A DNA stretch of 64,000 bases from DASQPA01 sp035644215. Lineage in GTDB: Bacteria; Acidobacteriota; Thermoanaerobaculia; Multivoradales; UBA5704. Numbering within the stretch: the stretch's first letter is position 1; each line of letters starts with the position of its first letter. Made by a program: the position numbers and the translations under genes. Below, in pieces: positions 8,907 to 17,477 of the stretch. Below the pieces are notes generated by a model. It worked only from the letters and a program-made list of their open reading frames with translations, did not search any database and was not told the origin of the DNA. Location of the stretch: contig DASQPA010000125.1 of NCBI GenBank assembly GCA_035644215.1, positions 1 to 64,000 on the forward strand, given 5' to 3'.

Positions 8907-10862
8907 ATGGAGGCTATGCCCACGGCCCTGGAGGCCCTTCGACTGACCCTGCCCGACGGCTCCGTACGGGAGGTGGTGCCCGGCACCACCCCGCTCGCGG
9001 TGGCCGCCACCATCGGTCCACGCCTGGCGAAGGACGCGATCGGCGCCGAGCTCGACGGCAGGAAGGTCGACCTGCGCCTGCCTCTCACCCAGGGCGGGGC
9101 GTTCCGCATCTTCACCGCCAAGAGCCCGGAGGCCGGCGAGTTCATCCGCCACAGCGCCGAGCACGTGCTGGCCGATGCCGTCAAGCGCCTGTGGCCCGAG
9201 ACCGAGATCGACGTCGGGAGGAAGGACCACAGCGAGAAGTTCCAGTACGACTTCCGCTTCCCGCGCGCCTTCACCCCCGAGGACCTGACGGCCATCGAGG
9301 CCAAGATGCGCGAGATCCTGAAGGAGGAGGGGAGCTTCGAGCGCCAGGAGCTGTCGCGCCCCGAGGCCGAGGCGCTGTTCCGGGAGATGGGCGAGACCCT
9401 GAAGGTCGAGCGCCTGAAGGACATCCCCCCTGGCGAGCCGATCACCCTCTACCGGCACGGCTCCCCGGCGCGCTTCACCGACCTCTGCCGCGGCCCCCAC
9501 GTCCAGCGGCTGTCCCAGATCGGCGCCGTCAAGCTGTTGGAGTCCTCGGGCGTCTTCTTCAAAGGCGACGAGGCCAACGAGCGGCTGCAGCGCATCTACG
9601 GCACCGCCTTCGCCACCCAGGAGGAGCTCGATCGCTACCTCGCCCAGATCGAGGAGGCGCGGGCGCGCGACCACCGCCGGATCGGCCAGGACCTGGACCT
9701 CTTCAGCTTCGATCCGGTGGCGCCGGCCTCGCCGTTCTTCCACCCCAAGGGGGCGGCGATCTACAACGGCCTCGCCGACTACATCCGCGATCTCTACCGC
9801 CGCTATGGCTACGGCGAGGTGCTGACGCCGCAGATCCTGGACGTCGAGCTGTGGAAGACCTCGGGGCACTACGCCAACTACAAGGACGCGATGTTCTTCA
9901 CCGAGGTCGACGAGCGCCAGTTCGCCGCCAAGCCGATGAACTGCCCGACCCACTGCCTGATCTACGCCACCCGGATGCGCTCGTACCGCGACCTGCCCAT
10001 CCGCTACGCCGACTTCGGCCGCCTCCACCGCTACGAGAAGAGCGGCGTCACCTCGGGCCTCTTCCGCGTCCGCTCGTTCGCCCAGGACGACGCCCACATC
10101 TTCTGCACCGACGACCAGGTCGAGCCGGAGGTGGTGGCGGTGGTCGAGATGATCCGCGAGGTCTACGAGACCTTCTCCTTCGCGAGCTTCGAGATCGAGA
10201 TCGGTACCCGGCCGGAGAAGTCGATCGGCACCGCCGAGGTGTGGGCGCGGGCCGAGGGCAACCTGCAAGCGGCGCTCACCAAGCGGGGCGTCCCGTTCAA
10301 AGTGAGCCCCGGCGAGGGCGCCTTCTACGGGCCGAAGATCGACTTTCACGTCCACGACGCCCTGGGGCGCAGCTGGCAGCTCGGCACCGTCCAGCTCGAC
10401 TACCAGATGCCCGAGCGCTTCGCCCTCACCTACGTCGGGGCCGACGGCGCCGAGCACCGGCCGGTGATGATCCACCGCGCCATGCTGGGATCGATCGAGC
10501 GTTTCATGGCGATCCTGCTCGAGAACACGGCGGGCGCCCTGCCGGTCTGGCTGGCGCCGGTGCAGGCGGAAGTGCTGCCGCTCTCCGAGAAGTTCCTGGG
10601 CTATGGCGAGGAGGTCCGCGCGGCTCTCGTGGCCGCCGGCCTGCGCGCCGAGCTCGACACCAGAAACGAGAAGCTCGGCTACAAGATCCGCGAGGCCCAG
10701 CTCCAGAAGGTCCCCTTCATGCTGGTGGTAGGGGGGCGCGAGGAGGAGGACCGCACGGTGTCGGTGCGACGGCGCTCCGGGCCGGACCTGGGGGCCATGC
10801 CGATCGAAACCTTCGTCACACGTGTACACGACCTCGCCAGGACCCGGAGCAATGAGCTCTAG
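8907..10862 (+). CDS. thrS: Threonine--tRNA ligase
   Basis: A 651-residue class II synthetase that charges tRNA-Thr. The domain order is complete: TGS (about 1-65), the editing domain with HSAEHVLADAV (about 82-92) and CRGPHV (about 195), the catalytic core, and an anticodon-binding domain from about 550. Zinc ligands are seen in MNCPTHC (about 345), GRLHRYEKSG (about 372) and VMIHRAMLGS (about 523). ATG at 8907 is used; ATG at 8916 (MPTALEALRL) is equally possible. It heads the conserved thrS-infC-rpmI-rplT-pheS-pheT order. Confidence 0.97.
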   Translation: MEAMPTALEALRLTLPDGSVREVVPGTTPLAVAATIGPRLAKDAIGAELDGRKVDLRLPLTQGGAFRIFTAKSPEAGEFIRHSAEHVLADAVKRLWPETEIDVGRKDHSEKFQYDFRFPRAFTPEDLTAIEAKMREILKEEGSFERQELSRPEAEALFREMGETLKVERLKDIPPGEPITLYRHGSPARFTDLCRGPHVQRLSQIGAVKLLESSGVFFKGDEANERLQRIYGTAFATQEELDRYLAQIEEARARDHRRIGQDLDLFSFDPVAPASPFFHPKGAAIYNGLADYIRDLYRRYGYGEVLTPQILDVELWKTSGHYANYKDAMFFTEVDERQFAAKPMNCPTHCLIYATRMRSYRDLPIRYADFGRLHRYEKSGVTSGLFRVRSFAQDDAHIFCTDDQVEPEVVAVVEMIREVYETFSFASFEIEIGTRPEKSIGTAEVWARAEGNLQAALTKRGVPFKVSPGEGAFYGPKIDFHVHDALGRSWQLGTVQLDYQMPERFALTYVGADGAEHRPVMIHRAMLGSIERFMAILLENTAGALPVWLAPVQAEVLPLSEKFLGYGEEVRAALVAAGLRAELDTRNEKLGYKIREAQLQKVPFMLVVGGREEEDRTVSVRRRSGPDLGAMPIETFVTRVHDLARTRSNEL

Positions 10863-10901
10863 GCGCTGGGGCGGGGTTGCTCTCTAGGAGGTGAGCTCAA
10901 C

Positions 10902-11459
10902 CTGAGTATCGACAAAACGACGCGCGTCAATCACCGTATCCGGGTTCGGGAGGTCCGCCTCATCGAATCCGACGGCAGCCAGGCTGGGATCGTGCCGATC
11001 GAGGACGCCTTGCGGCGGGCCACCGAGCAGGTGCTCGACCTGGTGGAGGTGGCCCCGGCCGCGGTGCCGCCGGTCTGCCGCATCATGGACTTCGGCAAGT
11101 TCCTCTACCAGCAGAAGAAGAAGGCGCACGAGTCGAAGAAGAAGCAGAAGATCGTGCACGTCAAGGAGGTCAAGTTCCGGCCCAACATCGACGAGCACGA
11201 CTACGACTTCAAGCTGAAGAACGTGCTCCGCTTCCTGGAAGAGGGGGACAAGGTCAAGGCGACCGTCCAGTTCCGGGGACGCGAAATGGCGCGGACCGAC
11301 CTCGGCCGCAAGCTGATCCAGCGGGTCACCCAGGACGTGGGGGAGCGAGGAGTGCTAGAATCGTCGCCCGAAATGACGGGGAACCGGATGCATGCCATTC
11401 TGGGTCCGCCAAGGCAGAAGTCTTCGAAGAAAGAGGGCTCGGAGTCGAGCCCCCAATGA
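10902..11459 (+). CDS. infC: Translation initiation factor IF-3
   Basis: A protein of about 185 residues that binds the 30S subunit and discriminates against wrong start codons. The N-domain motif SIDKTTRVNHRIRVREVRLI requires a start near 10902, where there is no ATG/GTG/TTG. A perfect ribosome site (AGGAGGTGA, 10886-10894) sits a few bases before an in-frame CTG at 10902, so CTG is the best candidate, with ATC at 10908 as alternative. Rare infC start codons are known and underlie autoregulation by IF-3 in E. coli. A GTG at 10992 would cut off about 30 conserved residues. The C-domain runs from VKEVKFRPNIDEHDYDFKLK. Confidence 0.93.
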   Translation: MSIDKTTRVNHRIRVREVRLIESDGSQAGIVPIEDALRRATEQVLDLVEVAPAAVPPVCRIMDFGKFLYQQKKKAHESKKKQKIVHVKEVKFRPNIDEHDYDFKLKNVLRFLEEGDKVKATVQFRGREMARTDLGRKLIQRVTQDVGERGVLESSPEMTGNRMHAILGPPRQKSSKKEGSESSPQ

Positions 11460-11488
11460 CGTGAGAGGCTAAAAAAGGAGGGCAACCC

Positions 11489-11683
11489 GTGCCCAAGCAG
11501 AAGACGCACCGGGGTGCCGCGAAGCGGTTCAAGGTCACGGCGGGCGGCAAGGTGACGCGTCACCAGTCGATGCACAGCCACATCCTGACCAAGAAGACCA
11601 CCAAGCGGAAGCGCCACCTGCGCAAGTCCGTCGTGGTCTCGCCCGCGTTCGCCGGCATCATCAAGGAGATGCTGCACCTGTAG
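11489..11683 (+). CDS. rpmI: 50S ribosomal protein L35
   Basis: A 64-residue basic ribosomal protein. The GTG start follows AAAAAAGGAGGG at ideal spacing. The family signature is clear: MPKQKTHRGAAKRFKVTAGG at the start and a run KKTTKRKRHLRKSVVVS in the middle. It sits between infC and rplT as in most bacteria. Confidence 0.97.
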   Translation: MPKQKTHRGAAKRFKVTAGGKVTRHQSMHSHILTKKTTKRKRHLRKSVVVSPAFAGIIKEMLHL

Positions 11684-11836
11684 AAACAGGGCAGAACACA
11701 AAAACGTCCGGCCACCGGTGGGAATGGACCTGTCCACCGGGGCCGCGGCTCCCGGCCGGCCCAGAAGGGTCCGGACGCGCGGGCCACTGATCGCTCCACC
11801 GCCCCATGGGCCGGGAGCAGAAACGAGGTTCCGAAG
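11684..11836 (+). promoter_or_regulatory. Structured rpmI-rplT leader, candidate L20 operator
   Basis: The 153 bases between rpmI and rplT are unusually long for this operon. They contain distant complementary arms CGTCCGG (11705-11711) and CCGGACG (11771-11777), with a nested CCACCGGTGG palindrome (11713-11722) facing TCCACCGG. L20 represses its own operon in several bacteria by binding such leaders. The role here is inferred from position and foldability only. Confidence 0.35.
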
Positions 11837-12229
11837 ATGGCACGTGTCAAGCGTGGCAATAAGAGGAAGGAACGCCGCAAGAAGATCCTAGGCCTGGCCA
11901 AGGGCTTCTACGGCATGAAGTCGAAGGCCCACCGCATCGCCAAGCAGGCGGTGGACAAATCCCTGGCCTACGCCTACCGCGACCGCCGGCAGAAGAAGCG
12001 CCAGCTGCGCTCCCTCTGGATCGTGCGGATCAACGCCGCGGCGCACCTCCACGGCCTCTCCTACAGCCGCCTGATCGCGGGTTTGAAGGCCGCCGGCTCC
12101 GAGCTCGACAGGAAGGTCCTGGCGGACATCGCCGTCCGCGACCCGCAGGCCTTCGCCGGCATCGCCGAGGCGGCCAAGCGCGCCTTGGGCTCGGAGAGCG
12201 CGGCTCCCGCGGCCCCCGCTGGTGCCTAG
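11837..12229 (+). CDS. rplT: 50S ribosomal protein L20
   Basis: A 130-residue protein needed early in 50S assembly. The start MARVKRGNKRKERRKKILGL and the C-domain phrases SYSRLIAGLKAAGSELDRKV and LADIAVRDPQAFAGIAEAA are standard L20. A short alanine-rich tail (APAAPAGA) extends past the usual end at about residue 118. The stop TAG is followed without a gap by the GTG of pheS. Confidence 0.97.
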   Translation: MARVKRGNKRKERRKKILGLAKGFYGMKSKAHRIAKQAVDKSLAYAYRDRRQKKRQLRSLWIVRINAAAHLHGLSYSRLIAGLKAAGSELDRKVLADIAVRDPQAFAGIAEAAKRALGSESAAPAAPAGA

Positions 12230-13294
12230 GTGAGCGCAGAGGGAGCGCCGGAGACCCCGGGCACCCCCGGGATCTCGGAAGCCCAGCAGCTCGCCCTGGA
12301 TTTCGAGCGCCAGGCCGTGGCGGTTGCCGACCGCCCGGCCTGGGAGGAGCTGCGCCTGCGCTGGGCGGGGCGGAAGCAGGGGGTGGTGCGCACGCTCCTC
12401 GGCCGCATGGGCGCGGTGCCGGCGGCCGAGCGCAAGGCCTACGGGGCAGCGGTCAACACGCTCAAGGATCGGGTCGAGGCGCGGCTCGCCGAGCTCGACG
12501 CCGAGCTGCTGAGCCGCGAGCGCGACGCGGCACGGCGCCAGGCGGCGGTCGACGTCACCTTACCCGGAAGGCGGCCGCAACTGGGGGGCGTCCACCCGAT
12601 CACCCGGGTGATGGACGAGCTCCAGGAGATCTTCTCAGAGCTCGGCTACAGCGTCGCCGAGGGGCCGGAGGTCGAGGACGACTACCACAACTTCGAGGCC
12701 CTGAACTTCCCCGCCGACCACCCGGCGCGCGATACCCAGGACACCTTCTTCCTGAAGAACGGCCTCCTGCTGCGCACCCATACCTCGCCGGTGCAGATCC
12801 GCACCATGCTGGCGCGGAAGCCGCCCATAAGGGTCATCTGCCCGGGGCGGGTCTTCCGCTTCGACAACGATCTGCGGCACTCGCCGATGTTCCACCAGGT
12901 CGAGTGCCTGGCAGTCGCCGAGGGGATCACCTTCGGGCACTTGAAGGGGACGCTCGAGGCGTTCCTCAAGCGCCTCTTCTCCCCCGACACCGGGGTGCGC
13001 CTGCGCCCGAGCTTCTTCCCCTTCACCGAGCCCTCGGCGGAGGTCGACATCACCTGCCAGATCTGCGGCGGCAAGGGGTGCGACACCTGCTCGGGGACCG
13101 GCTGGATGGAGATCCTGGGCTGCGGCATGGTCGACCCGCGGGTGCTCACCAACTGTGGCATCGACCCCGACCGCTACAGCGGCTTCGCCTTCGGCCTCGG
13201 GGTCGATCGGGTGGCGATGAACCGCTACGGCTTCCCCAACATCCGCGTCTTCTTCGAGAACGACGAGCGGCTCCTGCGGCAGGTGCGCGGCTGA
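12230..13294 (+). CDS. pheS: Phenylalanine--tRNA ligase alpha subunit
   Basis: A 354-residue catalytic subunit of the alpha2-beta2 enzyme. The N-terminal coiled coil (about 1-100) is followed by the class II core: HPITRVMDELQEIFSELGYS (motif 1 region), HSPMFHQVECLAV (motif 2 region, about 220) and GFAFGLGVDRVAMNRYG (motif 3, about 325). The usual cysteine-rich turn CQICGGKGCDTCSGTGW is present. GTG start directly abuts the rplT stop. The stop overlaps the pheT start (TGATG). Confidence 0.97.
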   Translation: MSAEGAPETPGTPGISEAQQLALDFERQAVAVADRPAWEELRLRWAGRKQGVVRTLLGRMGAVPAAERKAYGAAVNTLKDRVEARLAELDAELLSRERDAARRQAAVDVTLPGRRPQLGGVHPITRVMDELQEIFSELGYSVAEGPEVEDDYHNFEALNFPADHPARDTQDTFFLKNGLLLRTHTSPVQIRTMLARKPPIRVICPGRVFRFDNDLRHSPMFHQVECLAVAEGITFGHLKGTLEAFLKRLFSPDTGVRLRPSFFPFTEPSAEVDITCQICGGKGCDTCSGTGWMEILGCGMVDPRVLTNCGIDPDRYSGFAFGLGVDRVAMNRYGFPNIRVFFENDERLLRQVRG

Positions 13295-15387
13295 TGCTCT
13301 TCTCGCGCGACTGGCTTAGCGTATACGTCGATCTGCCGGAGACCCCGGAGGCGATCGCCCGCCGCCTGACCTTCGCCGGCTTCAGCGTCGAGGGGATGAC
13401 GGAGAGGGACGGAGAGCCGGCGGACACCGTCTTCGACGTCGACGTCACCACCAACCGGCCGGACGCCATGAACCACGCCGGCCTGGCGCGGGAGCTCTCT
13501 GTGCTCTACGGCCGGGCGCTCCGGCTGCCGGTCCCGGCGATCTCAGAGAGTCCCGAGGGCTCCGAGACGGCGGCGGCCGCCGCCACGGTCGAGATCCTCG
13601 ACGCGGACGGCTGCTCCCGCTTCGTCGGCCGGGTGGTGCGCGGGGTGAAGGTGGGCGACAGCCCGGAGTGGCTGAAGCGCCGGCTCGAATCGATCGGCAA
13701 GCGGCCGATCAACAACGTCGTCGACGTCACCAACTTCGTCCTCTGGGAGCTCGGCCAGCCGCTCCACGCCTACGACCTGGCGCAGCTTCAGGGTGCGAAG
13801 CTCCTCGTCCGCCGGGCGCGCGAGGGGGAGCGGCTCACCACGCTCGACGGGGTGGACCGCGCCCTCGATCCGGAGATGCTGGTCATCGCCGATGCTGCCA
13901 GGCCGGTCGGCCTCGCCGGGGTGATGGGCGGCGCCGACAGCGAAGTGACCGCGGCGACCGTCGACGTCTTCCTGGAGGCCGCCCACTTCGATCGCCAGGC
14001 GGTGCGGCTGACCGCCAAGCGGCTCGGCCTCCACACCGATGCCAGCCACCGCTTCGAGCGCGGCGCCGACCTCGAAGCCTGCCGCATCGCGACGGACCAG
14101 GCGGCGGCGCTCCTCGTCGAGCTGGCGGGTGGGCGGGTTCTACCCGGGGCGATCGACGTGCGCGGGCCCGAGCGGCCGGCGCGCCGCGGCCGGCTCGACC
14201 TGGCCCGGCTCGACGTCTTCGCCGGCGCCACGATCCCGCCCGCCGACACTCACCGCTGGCTCGCCGGGCTCGGTTTCGCGCCGCAGGCCCTGGAGGAAGG
14301 GGTCCTGGCGGTCACCATCCCCTCCTGGCGCTATTACGACTTCGAGCCCCGGTCCGGCGGCGAGGTGTTTGCGCAGGACCTCTACGAAGAGGTGATCCGG
14401 GCCTTCGGCTTCGAGAACGTCCCCGCCGCCCTGCCCGCCCTCCCCGATCCGGACGGCCACCCCATCGCCGCGGTGGCGCGGCGGGGGAAGATCAGGCGCC
14501 ATCTGGCGGCCAGCGGCTTCGTCGAGGCGGTCGATTTCGCCTTCATCGATCCGGCCGCCGACCGGGCCTACCCGAGCCTGGCACCCGAGGCGAAGGCCCT
14601 GCCGCTCGAAAATCCGATCTCCAAGCGGGCCTCGGTGATGCGCCGCTCGCTGGTCCCCGGCCTCGTCGAGAGCGCCCGCTTCAACCAGCGCCGCGGCGCC
14701 TCCTCGGTCCGCCTGTTCGAGGTGGCGACCGTCTTCTTCGACAACCCCGACGCCACCCTCCCCGATCAGCCCGAGATGGTGGGGTTGGTCTGCGGCGGCC
14801 GGGTGGGGAATCCCTGGCAGCATCCCTCCGGGAGCGATCTCGATCTCTTCGACCTCAAAGGAGGGGTCGAGAGCCTGGCCGAGGAGATGGGGGTCCGGCT
14901 CCTCGCCCGCCCCGCCTCCGGTCTACCGGGTCTCCTCGCCGGAAGCGCGGCCGAGCTCTACCGGCCCGAGCATCCAACCGAGATCGTGGGCTACCTCGGC
15001 CGGTTGGAGGCGGAGGAGGGCTACCCGCTCTACGTCGCCGAAATTTCTGCCGACGCCCTGACCCCGGAGACGATCGACCTCTCGATCGATCCGCCCTCCC
15101 GTTTCCCCGGGATCGACGCCGACCTGACCCTGACTCACGCCCTGGATGTCCCCTGGGCGGAGATCGAAGCGGCGATCCGAGATCTGGCGGCGTCGGTGGC
15201 CCCGGACCTGGTCTCCTTCGAGCTCACCGTCCGCTACCGCGGCGAGGGGGTGCCGGCCGGGGCGGTCAACACGACGATCCACTTCTTCTACAACTCGCGC
15301 CAGCGCTCGCTCACCCAGGACGAGGTGAACGGCGAGCAGCTGGCGCTCGCAGCCGAGCTGGAGCGCCGTTTCGGCTTTCGGGGGTAG
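13294..15387 (+). CDS. pheT: Phenylalanine--tRNA ligase beta subunit, short form
   Basis: A 697-residue beta subunit. It begins MLFSRDWLSVYVDLPETPEA and goes almost at once into VDVTTNRPDAMNHAGLARE, so the OB-fold tRNA-binding domain (about 110 residues in the common form of about 800) is absent. The B3/B4 editing domain (about 90-350), the core-like domain, and the C-terminal anticodon-binding fold (PPSRFPGIDADLTLTHALDV to the end) are present. Short PheT is known from some phyla. Translation is coupled to pheS through TGATG. Confidence 0.95.
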   Translation: MLFSRDWLSVYVDLPETPEAIARRLTFAGFSVEGMTERDGEPADTVFDVDVTTNRPDAMNHAGLARELSVLYGRALRLPVPAISESPEGSETAAAAATVEILDADGCSRFVGRVVRGVKVGDSPEWLKRRLESIGKRPINNVVDVTNFVLWELGQPLHAYDLAQLQGAKLLVRRAREGERLTTLDGVDRALDPEMLVIADAARPVGLAGVMGGADSEVTAATVDVFLEAAHFDRQAVRLTAKRLGLHTDASHRFERGADLEACRIATDQAAALLVELAGGRVLPGAIDVRGPERPARRGRLDLARLDVFAGATIPPADTHRWLAGLGFAPQALEEGVLAVTIPSWRYYDFEPRSGGEVFAQDLYEEVIRAFGFENVPAALPALPDPDGHPIAAVARRGKIRRHLAASGFVEAVDFAFIDPAADRAYPSLAPEAKALPLENPISKRASVMRRSLVPGLVESARFNQRRGASSVRLFEVATVFFDNPDATLPDQPEMVGLVCGGRVGNPWQHPSGSDLDLFDLKGGVESLAEEMGVRLLARPASGLPGLLAGSAAELYRPEHPTEIVGYLGRLEAEEGYPLYVAEISADALTPETIDLSIDPPSRFPGIDADLTLTHALDVPWAEIEAAIRDLAASVAPDLVSFELTVRYRGEGVPAGAVNTTIHFFYNSRQRSLTQDEVNGEQLALAAELERRFGFRG

Positions 15388-15391
15388 CGCG

Positions 15392-15634
15392 ATGGCGATC
15401 GACTGGTTGGACGGACTGGAGGAGAAGGTCCGGGAGGCGACGGAGAGGCTCAAGGAGCTGCGGGAGGAGAACCAGGCCCTGGCCCAGAAGGTCGAGGCGC
15501 TGGAGACCCGCCTCGCCGCCGTTCAAGAAGGCCATGCGGACGACGCCTCCCAGGCCTGGGAGGCGGAACGCGAGGAGATCCGCCGGCGGGTGGAGAAGCT
15601 GACGCTGGGGCTGGAGGCGCTGGTCGCGGAGTGA
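15392..15634 (+). CDS. zapB: Small coiled-coil protein, ZapB-like
   Basis: An 80-residue protein that is almost entirely one predicted coiled coil: LEEKVREATERLKELREENQ followed by ALAQKVEALETRLAAVQ and a second helix EEIRRRVEKLTLGLEALV. Size and pattern fit ZapB-like cell-division proteins that link FtsZ-ring factors to the nucleoid; ZapA is encoded 1.5 kb away. It starts four bases after pheT and is probably cotranscribed. Coiled coils make family assignment weak. Confidence 0.6.
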   Translation: MAIDWLDGLEEKVREATERLKELREENQALAQKVEALETRLAAVQEGHADDASQAWEAEREEIRRRVEKLTLGLEALVAE

Positions 15635-15640
15635 GCCCCG

Positions 15641-15880
15641 TCAGCTGAAGTCGGTCCCGCAGCCGCCCATCCCCCGGCAGCAGCTGGGAGCCCCGCAGCT
15701 CGGGGCGCTCTCCATGGCGCCGCCGCCGGTCGCCGTACTGGCGCTGAACGTCGAGAACTGCTTTTCGAGGTGCGGCACGCCGCACTTGGGGCAGGCGAGC
15801 CCGTCGGCTCCCTGGCCGATCCGCTGCAGGATCTCGAAGCGGTGGTCGCAGTCGCTGCAGCGGTATTCGTAGAGTGGCAT
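15641..15880 (-). CDS. FmdB-type zinc ribbon protein
   Basis: A 79-residue putative regulatory zinc-ribbon protein. It begins MPLYEYRCSDCDHRFEILQR, with the two metal-binding pairs CSDC (about residues 8-11) and CPKC (about 30-33). The C-terminal tail is cysteine- and glycine-rich (CGAPSCCRGMGGCG), which is typical of the family. The molecular role of this family is not settled. It is divergent from pyrD only in order, not strand; both lie on the minus strand. Confidence 0.9.
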   Translation of the reverse strand: MPLYEYRCSDCDHRFEILQRIGQGADGLACPKCGVPHLEKQFSTFSASTATGGGAMESAPSCGAPSCCRGMGGCGTDFS

Positions 15881-15913
15881 GGGCGAAGACCTCCTACCTG
15901 GTAGGACTCGATT

Positions 15914-16990
15914 TTACCGCATCTGTCGGATGTCTGCCCCGATCAGCTCCCCCATGCCCCCCACCCCGTCCCGCTCCATGAGCCGCAGGATCTCCCGGTT
16001 GATCCGCCGCGGCAGCCCTGGCCCCTGGTAGACGAGGCCGGTGTAGATCTGGACCAGCGAGGCCCCTGCGCGCAGTCGCCGGTAGGCCTCCTCCCCGGAG
16101 TCGATGCCGCCCACCGAGACCAGCACCGTCTTCCCGAAAAGCCGCGCCGCCAGCGCCTGGAGCATCCGGAAGCTCTTCTCTTGCAGGACCTTCCCGCTCA
16201 AGCCACCGAAATCCCGGGCGTCCGGAACGAGGCCGTACTCGGTCGTCGTGTTGGTGGCGACGATCCCCGCCGCGCCGGATTCCACGGCGATCTCGGCGAG
16301 GTCGACCGCCGCCCCGGGATCGAGATCGGGGGAGAGCTTGACCAGGACCGGCTTCCTCGTGATCCCCGTCGCCATCTGGAGGATCGCCCGCACGAACGTC
16401 TCGTTCTGGAGGTCGCGCAGGCCGGGGGTGTTGGGAGAGGAGAGATTGACCACCAGGTAGTCGCCCAAGTCGGCCAGGCCGCGGACGAGGATCTCGTAGT
16501 CCTGTAGCGCTTCCTCCGGCGGCGTGGCCTTGTTCTTCCCCAGGTTGATCCCCAGGGGGAGCGGCGCCGGCTGCAGGCGAAGCAGCCGCCGCCGCAGAGT
16601 CTCCATCCCCCGGTTGTTGAAGCCCATGGCGTTCTGGACGCTCTTGGCGGCAGCGAGGCGGAAGAGGCGGGGCCGCGGATTGCCGGGCTGGGGCCGGGGA
16701 GTCACCGTCCCCACCTCGACGAAGCCGAATCCCAGGGCGGGCCAGGCGCGCACCGCGACGCCATCTTTGTCGAAACCGGCCGCCAGGCCCACCGGGTTGG
16801 GGAAGGTGCGGCCGAAGAGCGTCTGGGCGAGCCGCGGGTCGGTAGCCTGGTTGCGCGCCGCGAAGGCGGGCAGCCCCGGAACGCCCCCCAGCACCCGGAG
16901 CCCCGCCATGGCGAGCCCGTGGCTGGTCTCCGCATCCAGCCTGAAGAGAAGTTGCTTGAAAAATGCGTAACCGACCGGGGAAGAGGGCAT
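15914..16990 (-). CDS. pyrD: Dihydroorotate dehydrogenase (quinone)
   Basis: A 358-residue class 2 enzyme that oxidises dihydroorotate to orotate in pyrimidine synthesis, passing electrons from FMN to membrane quinone. The N-terminal amphipathic helix region FKQLLFRLDAETSHGLAMAG marks class 2. FMN/substrate motifs include NPVGLAAGFDKDG, GFVEVGTVTPRPQPGNPRPR, VNLSSPNTPGLR (catalytic serine) and VSVGGIDSGEEAYRRLRAGA near the end. Start ATG at 16990. It is divergent from zapA, with about 125 bases between. Confidence 0.96.
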   Translation of the reverse strand: MPSSPVGYAFFKQLLFRLDAETSHGLAMAGLRVLGGVPGLPAFAARNQATDPRLAQTLFGRTFPNPVGLAAGFDKDGVAVRAWPALGFGFVEVGTVTPRPQPGNPRPRLFRLAAAKSVQNAMGFNNRGMETLRRRLLRLQPAPLPLGINLGKNKATPPEEALQDYEILVRGLADLGDYLVVNLSSPNTPGLRDLQNETFVRAILQMATGITRKPVLVKLSPDLDPGAAVDLAEIAVESGAAGIVATNTTTEYGLVPDARDFGGLSGKVLQEKSFRMLQALAARLFGKTVLVSVGGIDSGEEAYRRLRAGASLVQIYTGLVYQGPGLPRRINREILRLMERDGVGGMGELIGADIRQMR

Positions 16991-17025
16991 GGGCAGGAGG
17001 ATTCTAGCCCCTCGACCCCCAGCCC

Positions 17026-17052
17026 TGGACAGTTTTTCACCTGTGCTATAGT
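17026..17052 (+). promoter_or_regulatory. Putative sigma-70 promoter for zapA
   Basis: TGGACA (17026-17031) and TATAGT (17047-17052) are 15 bases apart, with an extended -10 TG one base upstream. It lies in the pyrD-zapA divergent gap. The short spacer makes the -35 doubtful; the extended -10 is the stronger part. Confidence 0.4.
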
Positions 17053-17115
17053 CAGCCTAGCCAAACCCCTGGCACGACGGAACTTGCTGCCTGGGAAGGC
17101 AATGGGACCTGGGAC

Positions 17116-17412
17116 TTGAGCGCCACGACTCCGAGCCATACCGAGGTTCGAATCTTCGGTGCCACGTACCACGTCCGAGGGAGCGACGAGAGCGGGTATC
17201 TCCAGGAGCTGGCGGACCTCGTGGACGGCAAGATGCACGAGGTCGCCCGGCATGTGGCGACGACCGACATGGCCCGGATCGCCATCCTGGCGGCCCTTAA
17301 TTTAGCTGACGAACTGTTCCAAGCTCAGAAACGACAGGAAGGGGAACGGGACGAGATCAAGGAGAAGGCGGCGGAGCTGGCGGAGGAATTAACCCAGGCC
17401 CTCAAAGGTTGA
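17116..17412 (+). CDS. zapA: Cell division protein ZapA
   Basis: A 98-residue FtsZ-ring stabiliser. The fold signature is EVRIFGATYHVRGSDESGYL, then LADLVDGKMHEVARHVATTD and ILAALNLADELFQAQKR, followed by a C-terminal coiled coil. TTG at 17116 is the natural start of this frame. It is directly followed by a 6S RNA candidate, the same zapA-ssrS order found in many bacteria. Confidence 0.9.
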   Translation: MSATTPSHTEVRIFGATYHVRGSDESGYLQELADLVDGKMHEVARHVATTDMARIAILAALNLADELFQAQKRQEGERDEIKEKAAELAEELTQALKG

Positions 17413-17477
17413 CGAAGCGGGCGCCATGGTGATTCCGGCAGCCTACCCACCTCGAAATATGACGGAAATAGAGTTTG

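Noticed and set aside
10992..11459. IF-3 starting at GTG 10992
   Set aside because: It would remove about 30 residues of the conserved N-domain, and the strong ribosome site lies 100 bases upstream.
12904..13293. An upstream extension of pheT into the pheS gene
   Set aside because: The frame is open but the translation is a shadow of pheS. The PheT N-terminus begins at 13294 with the conserved pattern.
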